From Stomoxys calcitrans (lineage: Eukaryota > Arthropoda > Insecta > Diptera > Muscidae): 64,000 nt of DNA. Where the stretch lies: assembly GCF_963082655.1 (NCBI RefSeq), contig NC_081554.1:128191453-128255452 (forward strand). The letters run 5' to 3'. A model generated the notes under the pieces. The model saw nothing but the letters and a program-made list of their open reading frames with translations, ran no database searches and was not told the origin of the DNA. Each line of letters starts with the position of its first letter. Within the stretch, counting starts at the first letter, position 1. The translations under genes were made by a program, and so were the position numbers. Positions 55,431-64,000 of this stretch are shown piece after piece.

Positions 55431-55802
55431 TAACTTGCCAATAACATTACGACTTCACAAACAATAGTTTGCAAACCTCATAACGTAAGTCGATAATAAA
55501 TAGATATTCGAATAACAAGAGTCTGGTCGTTAGTAATATTTAGCCTTGCACCTATTGGTTTTAATGATTTTGTTTGATTTTTTTTTATTGTATTTAAGTA
55601 CAATCATATTCCTATTATTTATATATTCATGATTCGTGTTCCCTTATGGCATATTTTTAGGCGCTGTATAATTTCTTATTAGCCATCCAATGGCAGCCTC
55701 ATTATTTCGCTTAGTTTAGTTTCAGCTCAGCAAACTGAAATCTCTAATTAGAAAACAATTAGAAAACCATCATCGTCTATTTGAGCTCGAGTAGGGGAAG
55801 TC
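55431..55802. other. No feature seen
   Basis: AT-rich spacer. Confidence 0.3.
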
Positions 55803-57195
55803 TTTTTTATTTACGCTAGCTGGACCGGGCCCGCTCCGCTGCGCCTGCTTTTACTTTATATGTAAAAAAATTTTACTTGGAATATTTATTTTCAACAATT
55901 AAAGAGCTTTTATATACCGCTTGACAAACAGTTCAACAATATAAGTGCCTTTATGTGAATCCCATATGATCATTCTTGGTCTACGAATTTAAGTTTGGAT
56001 GTAAGTATACTCCATTCTTAAAATACTTTATTTCAGCCCGATATTGTCATGATGTCTGATTTAGGGGTGTTTTCGGGGGTGAGACAGTCCCCCAGACACT
56101 TTGCCCTGAAAAAATATCAGCATCGTGCTCTTCTCTCAAATACCATTTTTTTAAACCCCATATTGTCATTGGTTTTGAGGGAAGGTTTACAGGATGAGGC
56201 GTCCCCCAAACACATGTCCCTAAATTGGTTATCAAATTCGTTTTCTAATCTCAAATACCATTCACTTAAACCTCTTATTGAAAAAGCCAGCAAATATGTT
56301 CGGTTTGTGGTATGGGCCCTAAAAACTATGAATATCGAGCTCCACAGTCTTGAAGACCCAAATTGTCTTGGTGAGCAAATACGTCCTACTTGGGGGTTGT
56401 TATGGTGGTGAGACGTCCCCTACACAGTTGGTCCCGAATGTTGATGTCAGATTCATGGTCTACTCCCAAATATCCTTAAGTTGAGCTTAATTTTTCCATA
56501 GTCGGCAAAAATGACCGGTTTGGTGGGTGTTTTGGAGGGATGGGGCGGCCACTCAGTGATTTGGCTTTGAAAATATATATCAGATTCGTGTTCTACTCTA
56601 AAATACCTCTTATTTGAGCCTCAAATTGGAATGGTCAGCAAATACTTCCTATTCGGGTCGTGTTATGGGGGTGGGGTGGCCCTGTAGACACATTTCCCGA
56701 ACATTGATATCATATTCGTGCTTTACTTTCCAAGACCTTTCATTTGAGCCCGACATTGCTTTGGTCGTAAATTTGTCTCCTTTGGGGGATATACTCGGGG
56801 ATGGGCGGCCCCCTCAAACACTGGTCCCACATCTGGATATCAGATTCGTGTTCTACACTCAAATACCTTTTATTTAAGCCCCATATTGCCATGTTTAGTA
56901 AATAACTCCAGTTTGGGGGGAGGGACCTCCAGAAACTTTGTCCCAAATTTGGATATCAGATTCGTATTCTATTCGCAAATACCTTTCATTTCAGTCCAAT
57001 ATTGCCATGGTCGGTAAATATTTCCGAGTTAGGGGTGTTTTGGGGGTTGGGGTGGTCTTCCAAACACTTGGTCCGACAATTGGATATCAGATACGTTTTC
57101 TAATCTTAAATACCTTTAATTTGAGTCCCATATTGTCGTGATTGGTGTATATATATATTTGGTAGGTTTTGGGGTGGGGCGCCCACCGGTATATA
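55803..57195 (+). repeat. Repeat F, copy 2, 3'-truncated
   Basis: Starts CTAGCTGGACCGGGCCCGCTC and CGCTGCGCCTGCTTTTACTT, then modules of roughly 120-130 bp, each with ATATTGCCATGGTC, a G-rich GGGGTGTTTTGGGGG block, CCAAACACTTGGTCC and GGATATCAGATTCGT. The end seen in copy 3 is missing. ORFs are by-products. Confidence 0.82.
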
Positions 57196-57308
57196 ACTAA
57201 AAATTAAGAACGAAATATTTGATATTTAAATAAAGAAAATGATTTAAATTTTCTAAATGAACGAAGAAGCCACGATGATGGTGTGAGTTTCACAAAAAGG
57301 TAAGGTAA

Positions 57309-58075
57309 AACAAGTAAAAGCGTGCTAAGTTCGGCCGGTCCGAATCTTTTATACCCTCCACCATGGATCGCACTTGTCGAGCTCTTGCCACGGTATCTCT
57401 TTTTTGGCAAACAAAGGGTATAAGAAAAGATTTGATCTGTTATTAGAGCGATATCAAGATATGGTCCGGTTTGGACCACAATTATATTATATGTTGGAGA
57501 CCTGTGTAAAATGTCAGAATTGCGCCCTTTGGGGGCTCAAGAAGTTAGATAGAGCGATCGATTTATATGGGAGCTGTTTCGGGCTATAGACCGATTCAGA
57601 CCATAATAAACACGTATGTTGATGGTCATCAGGTTATGAACCGCACAGTTGTAGAAAGTTATAACAAAAGACCTCATGCGAAATTTCAGCTAAATCGGAT
57701 AATAATTGAGCCCTCTAGTGGCGCAAGAAGTCAAGACACCAGATAGGTTTATATGGCAGCTATATCAGATTATGGGCCGATTTGAACCATACTTGGCACA
57801 GTTGTTGGATATCATAACAAAACACGTCGTACAAAATTTCATTCCAATCGGATAAGAATTGCGCACTCTAGAGGCTCAAGAAGTCAAGATCCAAGATCGG
57901 TTTATATGGCAGTTATATCAAAACATGGACCGATATGGCCCATTTACAATACCAACCTACCTACACTAATAAGAAGTATTTGTGCAAAATTTCAAGCGGC
58001 TAGCTTTACTCCTTCGGAAGTTAGCGTGCTTTCGACAGACGGACGGACATGGCTAGATCGACATAAAATGTTAAA
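57309..58075 (+). repeat. Repeat A, copy A12
   Basis: Starts AACAAGTAAAAGCGTGC; the 3' end stops at GACATGGCTAGATCGACATA, where a LINE fragment begins. Confidence 0.85.
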
Positions 58076-58087
58076 TGTTAATGTTAC

Positions 58088-58361
58088 ATAAAATGTTAAA
58101 CAAGACCATCTCTCGACAGACGAAGATCACACAATACACTGATACTACCCGTGTTGTTATGGGTACTTGTGAAAGCAAACGAGGCAGTGCTGGGAGTGCT
58201 TGAGAGAAAGATTCTTCCTAAAATATGTGGACCAGTTTGAGTTAATGGACAATATAGGCGTCATATGAACCATGAGCTGTATGACGACGATAGCATAGTT
58301 ACACGTATCAAAATACTACGGCTACGGTGGTACACGCAAACCGGAACGACCAAAAGTGGCA
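58088..58361 (+). mobile_element. LINE copy L5, 3' fragment
   Basis: ACCATCTCTCGACAGACGAA, then frames with GSVLERKIL, MNHELYDDDSIVTRIKI, the same signature as copies L2-L4. Confidence 0.75.
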
Positions 58362-58419
58362 GTTATCTTCATATCTCTCGCAACGAAATAAGCTGCAAGT
58401 TCGTTGATGTAAACGTTTA

Positions 58420-58680
58420 ATCTGTCGCAGATGTCAACAATGGGTGTAGGCTTGATGCCATGATTGTACTACCATCGGGCCTGGCTGGAGGGATGTGTTG
58501 GCGATGTCCTCAAATAGTTTGGCATGGCTGACCGTTTCGAATGATTTCGATAGTTTCAGCGCCACGAAGGTCGTCCTATACTCTCACATAGTCCGACGAC
58601 GACGACGCTTGCGACCCATTGCTGTCGATGTTCGCACAGCACTTTGCAACATATTCAGTGCGACTATACTCCCGTAGTGA
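58420..58680 (-). mobile_element. Jockey-like LINE reverse transcriptase fragment
   Basis: On the minus strand TTFVALKLSKSFETVSHAKL and FEDIANTSLQPG match the RT palm region of Jockey-type LINEs; the catalytic Asp of the usual SKAFDTV is changed (SKSFETV). Confidence 0.65.
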
Positions 58681-58866
58681 CGTAAGGCCAAAACAAGATC
58701 TAAAATTCACCCACTTCATGCACCCTTCATGGTATTGGTCTGTAGGTTTATTCTAAGTTTAGGGGTTTTGAAACCCCCAATAAGTCCACTATTAATTTGT
58801 CTAAGACCAAGACGCTTCCTCCAAAGTACTGAGGTTTTAGGATACTTGTACACACCATATAATAAA
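58681..58866. other. No feature seen
   Basis: Short spacer between LINE and repeat A13. Confidence 0.3.
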
Positions 58867-59662
58867 ACAAGTAAAAGCGTGCAATGTTCGGCCGGGCCGC
58901 ATCTTATATACCCTCCACCATGGATCGCATTTGTCAAGTTCTTTGCACGGTATGTCTTTATATGAAGACAAAGGATAATGGATTAGAATTGCTACGCTAT
59001 TGGAGCTATAATACAGTCAGAAAAATGATGCGCATAAAATAAAGTAAGCAAATTAACTAGCAGGTTTTAATCTAATTTGTTTAAATTTTGACTAAAACAA
59101 GGAAAAATGCAATTTTTAGTAAGTTTTACTCATCGGCAACTCACTGTCCCAAATTTCAGCGAAATCGGATATTAAATGTGGCTTTTATGGGCCTAAGACC
59201 CTAGATAGGCGGATCGATCTATATGGCAGCTTTATCCAAATCTGGACCGATCTGAGCCAAATTGAAGTGGTATGTCGACTAGACTAACACAACTCACTGT
59301 CCCAAATTTCAGCAAAATCGGATAATAAATGTGGCTTTTATGGGCCTAAGATCCTAAATTTGCGGATCGGTCTATATTAGAGCTTTATCAAGATATAGTC
59401 CGATATAGCCCATCTTCGAACTTAACCTGCTTATGGACAAAGAAAGAATCTGTGCAAAGTTTTAGCTCAATATCTCAATTTTTAAAGACTGTAGCGTGAT
59501 TTCAACTTACAGACGGACAGACGGACGGACATGGCTAGATAGTCTTAGATTTTTACGCTGATCAAGAATATATATACTTTATAGGGTCGGAAACGGATAT
59601 TTCGATGTCTTGCAAACGGAATGACAAAATGAATATACCCCCATCCTTCGGTGGTGGGTATA
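58867..59662 (+). repeat. Repeat A start fused to A' modules, A13
   Basis: Begins AACAAGTAAAAGCGTGC like family A but continues with different modules: AAATCGGATATTAAATGTGG, CTTTTATGGGCCTAAGA and ATCTGGACCGATCTGAGCC. Ends GGTGGTGGGTATAAAAA. A' is a distinct subfamily sharing the ends. Confidence 0.78.
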
Positions 59663-59865
59663 AAAAGGAAATTTCGCCGGGGCTGAACTTTGGGTACCCA
59701 CCTCCTCGGTTATATACGTAAACCACCTTTCGTCAAAATCCGGTGAAAAATTCACACATTACGCCCCATACAGCTATATCGAAATATGTTCCGATTTGGA
59801 TCAAATACTAATAAGTACAAGTCATTGTTCAATTGTGTATAATAAAATATTGATCTTTATAGTAG
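59663..59865 (+). repeat. Unclassified repeat remnant
   Basis: AAATTTCGCCGGGGCTGAAC and CATACAGCTATATCGAAATA resemble the start and module of yet another repeat of the same general style. Confidence 0.4.
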
Positions 59866-61531
59866 CTACTAGCTGACCCGGGCCCGCTCCGCTGCGCCTT
59901 CTTTTACTTTATATGGAACAAAATTTTCCTTGGAATATTTATTTTCGACAATTAAAGAGCTTTTAGTGAAATACCATGCTACGAAAATAGTATATCGATT
60001 GACTAACAGTTTAACAATATAAGTGCCTATATCTGAATCCCATATGATTTTCATTGGTCTACGAATTTAAGTTTGGATGTAAGGTGATCTCTATTCTTGA
60101 AATACTTCATTTCAGCCCGATATTCTCATGATTTTTGATTTAGGGGTGTTTTCGGGGTTGAGGTCGTCCCCCAGGCACTTGGCCCTGGAAAACATCAGCA
60201 TTGTGCTCTTCTTTTAAATACCATTTATTTAAACCCCATATTGCCATTGGTTTAGGAGAGTTTACACGATAAGTCGTCCCCCAAACACATGTCACCAAAA
60301 TAGGTTATCAAATTCGTTTTCTAATCTTAAATACCTTTCATTTGAGCCACATATTGCCATGGTCGAAAAACTTTTAACCTTGGGGAGGTGTTTTGGGGAA
60401 GGGGCGATGCCCTAAATACATGGTCCTACATTTGGATATCAAATTCGTATTCTACTTCCAAATACCTTTATTTGAGCCCCATATTGCGATGGTCAAAATT
60501 GCTGTGTGTGGAGTATTTTGGGAAAGGGGTAGACCCCAGAATGGTTCCGAAAATGGGTATCAATTCTTACTCTACCCCCAAATACTTTTCATTTAGGCCC
60601 ACATTGTCATGGTCGGTAAATATGCCCGATTTATGGGTGTTTTGGGTATTGGGGTGAGTTGGCTTCGAAAATATATATCGGATTCGTGTTCTACTCTAAA
60701 AACCCTCTTATTTGAGCCTCATATTGCAATAGCCAGCAAATACTTCCTTTTTGTGTTGTGTTGTGGGGGTGTGGTGGCCCCATAGACACTTTTCCTGAAT
60801 ATTGAAATCAGATTTGTGCTTTACTCCCAAAGACCTTTCATTTGAGCCCCATGTGGCTATGGTCGTAAATGTGTCCCCTTTGGGGGAGGTTTTGGGGGAG
60901 AGGCGGCCCCCAAACACTTGGTCTCATATTTGGATATCAGATTCTAATTCTACACTCAAATACCTTTTATTTAAGCTCCATATTGCCATGATCAGTAAAT
61001 AAGTCCTGTTTGAGGGTGTTTTGGGGAAGGGGTGGACCCCAGAAACCACATTTGTATATCAGATTTAGGGGTGTTTTGGGGGTAGGGATGGTTCCCCTAG
61101 CACTTGGTTCGATAATTGGATATCAGATACGTTTTCTTATCCTCAATACCTTTCATTTGAGTCCCATATTGTCGTGATTGGTCTAAATATATGTTTGGTA
61201 GGTTTAAGGGAGGGGCGGCCCCCCTAATACCCCATCCGAAACTTGGATACCAAATTTTTATTTTTAGGGTACTTAATGAGAGCACACAAAATTTCGCTTA
61301 AATCGCACCATCCATCTCCGAGATCTGGCGTTTCTGAAAATTAGGGTAAGGGGGAGGGTCCGCTCTCCCCTCAGATATCAAAAACTGTAGTACCCCACGG
61401 GTTCATTATGCACCATCTGTGAAAATTTCAAGAAAATCGGTTCAGCCGTTTCTGAGTCTATAAGGAACACACAAACATACAAACCTACAAACAAACACAA
61501 ATTGATTTTTATATATAAGATATCTAAAAAT
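59866..61531 (+). repeat. Repeat F, copy 3, full-length
   Basis: Start ACTAGCTGACCCGGGCCCGC, seven or more GC-rich modules of about 120-130 bp, then a distinct 3' part: GGTTCATTATGCACCATCTG, AAGAAAATCGGTTCAGCCG, an ACAAACATAC-rich stretch and TTGATTTTTATATATAAGAT. Copy 2 has the same start. Possibly a nonautonomous element. Confidence 0.82.
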
Positions 61532-62285
61532 AAACCGATCTGAACCATATACGACAGGGATGTCGAAAAGCTTAACATAAATCACTGTGTCAAATTTCAG
61601 TGAAATCGAATTATAAATGCGCCTTTTATTGGGCCAAGACTTAAAATCGAGATATCGGTCTATGTGGCAGCTATATCGGAATCTGGACCGATTTGGGCTA
61701 AGTTGCAGAAAAATGTCAAAGAGCCTAACACTACTCAATGTCCCATATTTCGGCGAACTCGGATAATAAATGCACCTTTTGTGGCCCCAAAACCTTAAAT
61801 CGAGAGATCGGTCTATATGGCAGCTATATTCAAATCTGGACCGATTTGGGCCAAATTGAAGAAGGATGTCGAAGGTCCTAACACAACTAACATGTCCCAA
61901 ATTTTGGCGACATTGGACAATAAATGCACCTTTTATGGGCGCAATACCTTAAATCTGAAGATCGGTCTATATGGCAGCTGTAGCCAAATCTAGACCGATT
62001 TAGGACAAGTTGAAGAAAGATGTCAAGTGGCCTAACACAAATCACTGTCCCAAAATTCAGCAAAATCGGAAGATAAATGTGGCTTTTATGGCGGATCGTC
62101 GGCTATATCAAGATATAGTTCGATATAGCCCATCTTCGAGCTTACACTGCTAATGGACAGAAAAGAATCTGTGGAAAGTTTCAGCTCAATATCTCTATTT
62201 TTAAAGACTGTAGCGTGATTTCAACAGACGCTGATGAAGATATATTTAATTTATAGGGTCGGAAATGGATATTTCGTGACACGGC
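61532..62285 (+). repeat. A' modules without outer ends
   Basis: Repeats of ATCGGTCTATATGGCAGCTA and CTTTTATGGGC/CTTAAATC units like 59160-59480, ending in GGGTCGGAAATGGATATTTC. Confidence 0.72.
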
Positions 62286-62414
62286 CTTAAATTAGCAACT
62301 AAAAAGCCAAAAATTACTCACTAAAAATCTTTATTTAACTTTGTTTGCGGGAACTTTTAAAGTTTAAATGTGATCTAAAATTTATGTAGCGATGGAATAT
62401 TTAATTTAACACAA
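62286..62414. promoter_or_regulatory. 5' flank of the small gene
   Basis: AT-rich, with a six-codon upstream ORF (ATGGAATATTTAATTTAA) ending shortly before the start codon. No clear TATA box. Confidence 0.3.
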
Positions 62415-62626
62415 ATGATTTCGCAAAGAATTTACACTACTTATAACGGACGTACACCTTTGATGGTAAGTATTAGATTGAAAATAAAACTACATATCTA
62501 TACTCAATACTTTCATTTCTTTTTTAACAGTCTATAAAATATTGTGTACATGGCGTAACGGAACTTCTGGGAAAATATGGTGCTTACTCTTATGCGACAT
62601 TTTGGGAATTTTTCCAAAGCAATTGA
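62415..62626 (+). CDS. Two-exon gene for a 48-residue protein
   Basis: Exon 1 is 62415-62465 and exon 2 is 62531-62626, joined across a 65-base intron with donor ATG/GTAAGT and acceptor TTTTTTAACAG/TCT, phase 0. The product starts MISQRIYTTYNGRTPLM and continues SIKYCVHGVTELLGKYGAYS, then YATFWEFFQSN. It is short, basic at the N-terminus and aromatic-rich at the C-terminus, as many small mitochondrial inner-membrane subunits are, but I do not recognise it. Splice sites match consensus, the intron length is typical of flies, and overlapping AATAAA signals follow at 62707. Flanked on both sides by repeats A' and A. Confidence 0.68.
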
Positions 62627-62706
62627 AAACTAAAAGTGCAAACGTTTTTATTTTTATATTTATTAATATATATGACATATATCTAATATTTGAAATCTAT
62701 TTATAA

Positions 62707-62717
62707 AATAAAATAAA
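62707..62717 (+). promoter_or_regulatory. Overlapping poly(A) signals of the small gene
   Basis: AATAAAATAAA, 81 bases after the stop codon. Confidence 0.6.
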
Positions 62718-62730
62718 GGGTTAATATAAG

Positions 62731-64000
62731 AAACAAGTAAAAGCGTGCTAAGTTCGGCCGGGCCGAATCTTATATACCCTCCACCATGGATCGCATTCTT
62801 AGGCAAAAAAAAAGGATATAAGAAAAGATATGCTCTGCTATTAGAGCGATATCAAGATATGGTCCGGTTTGGACCACAATTAAATTATGTGTTGGAGACC
62901 TGTGTAAAATGTCAGCCAATTCGAATAAGAATTGCGCCCTTTGTGGGCTCAAGATGTAAAATAGAGAGATCGATTTATATGGGAGCTGTATCGGCCTATA
63001 GACCGATTCAGACCATAATAAACACGTATGTTAATGGTCATGAGAGAATCCGTCGTACAAAATTTCAGGCAAATCGGATAATAATTGCGACCTCTAGAGG
63101 CTCAAGAAGTCAAGATCCTAGATCGGTTTATATGGCAGCTATATCAGGTTATGAACCGACTTGTACTTTATTTGACATAGTTGTCGAAAGTAAGAATAAA
63201 ACACGTCTTGCGAAATTTCAGCCAAATCGGATAGAAATTCCGCACTCTAGAAGCTCAAGAAGTCAAGCCCTCAGATCTGTTTATATGACAGCTATATCAA
63301 GTTATAGACCGATTTGAACCATACTTGGCACAGTTGTTGGATATCATAACAAAATACCACGTGCAAAATTTCATTCCAATCGGATAAGTATTGCGCTCTA
63401 TAGAGGCTCAAGAAGTCAAGATCCAAGATCGGTTTATATGGCAGCTATATCAAAACATTGACCGATTTGAACCATACTTGGCACAGTTGTTGGATATAAT
63501 AACAAAACACGTCGTGCAAAATTTCATTCCAATCGGATAAGAATTGCGCACTCTAGAGGCTCAAGAAGTCAAGATCCAAGATCGGTTTATATGGCAGCTA
63601 TATCAAAACATGGACCGATTTGAACCATACTTGGCACAGTTGTTATATATCAGAACGAAATACTTCGTGTAAAAATTCATTCAAATCGGATAAGAATTGT
63701 GCCCTCTAGAGGCTCAAGAAGTTAAGACCCAAGATCGGTTTATATGGCAGCTATATCAGGTTATGAACCGATTTAAACCATACTTGACACAGTTGTTTGA
63801 TATCAAAGCAAAACACGTCGTGCAAAATTTCATTCAAATCGGATAAGAATTGTGCCCTCTAGAGGCTCAAGAAGTTAAGACCCAAGATCGGTTTATATGG
63901 CAGCTATATCAGGTTATGGACCGATTTAAACCATACTTGACACAGTTGTTTGATATCAAAACAAAACACGTCGTGCAAAATTTCATTCCAATCGGATAAG
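62731..64000 (+). repeat. Repeat A, copy A14, exact 153-bp modules, runs off the edge
   Basis: Starts AACAAGTAAAAGCGTGC. The anchor GATCGGTTTATATGGCAGC (or its variants) occurs at 62968, 63121, 63274, 63427, 63580, 63733 and 63886, each exactly 153 bp after the last. The 190-codon ORF over 62745-63317 follows from 153 being divisible by three and from loss of the usual stop in the ACCGATTTGAACC segment; I do not regard it as coding. Confidence 0.92.

Noticed and set aside
62231..62250. CTGATGAAGATATA near the end of the A' repeat
   Set aside because: The GAAA box and stem partners are missing.
62745..63317. 190-codon ORF in repeat A
   Set aside because: It is created by the 153-bp period being a multiple of three; the same repeat elsewhere has stops at the ACCGATTTGAACC segment and no protein family is visible.
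1..64000. CRISPR arrays, rRNA, tRNA genes, bacterial operons
   Set aside because: None seen; the regular repeats are long transposon modules rather than short direct repeats with unique spacers, and no cloverleaf-like tRNA pattern was found by eye.

Overview
The window is repeat-dominated eukaryotic DNA, AT-rich, with spliced genes, canonical GT-AG introns and AATAAA signals. The element set (Penelope, Copia, mariner, several LINE groups, and dispersed noncoding repeats carrying motifs such as TATACCCTCCACCAT) points to an insect. The noncoding repeats resemble those I associate with calyptrate flies of the Musca/Stomoxys type; that placement is inference. Nothing bacterial, plasmid-like or phage-like is present.

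Host-like genes are few. (1) A two-exon CRAL-TRIO lipid-transfer protein gene lies on the minus strand at 27562-28624. (2) A 61-codon terminal exon of an unrecognised gene lies on the minus strand at 32978-33163, with poly(A) signals downstream. (3) An intact 165-codon ORF at 49521-50018 resembles the C-terminal helical domain of Ku80; a decayed copy lies 2 kb upstream at 47311-47845. (4) A 48-codon two-exon gene lies at 62415-62626. (5) An orphan ORF lies at 55026-55427 on the minus strand.

The rest is layered mobile DNA. From left to right: a LINE 5' half (1-983, minus); a Penelope-like element with a hammerhead-like motif (1286-2660); a LOA/I-like LINE split by a decayed mariner (4868-8170); repeats D, A and B; a Copia element with two LTRs and a 5-bp target duplication inserted in repeat B (10762-15045); LINE tails; a near-canonical hammerhead ribozyme (17591-17645); a small inverted-repeat element; a LINE split by repeat A (19843-22308); a 236-bp deletion derivative of a mariner (22361-22596); repeat A split by a 2.9-kb insertion (23866-27353); the CRAL-TRIO gene; an inverted pair of repeat A copies; a mariner inserted in repeat D (31140-32098); two LINE copies (33186-40650); repeat B; a fold-back mariner with 195-bp arms (44563-45169); the Ku-like pair; and, from 55800 onward, alternating families F and A. 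The last repeat A copy runs off the right edge in exact 153-bp modules.

No multi-gene system is visible. The most notable items are the hammerhead ribozyme at 17.6 kb, the fold-back mariner, the Ku80-C-terminus-like gene with its broken duplicate, and the exact 153-bp periodicity of repeat A. Many element boundaries can be fixed because a related copy in the window serves as an empty site.
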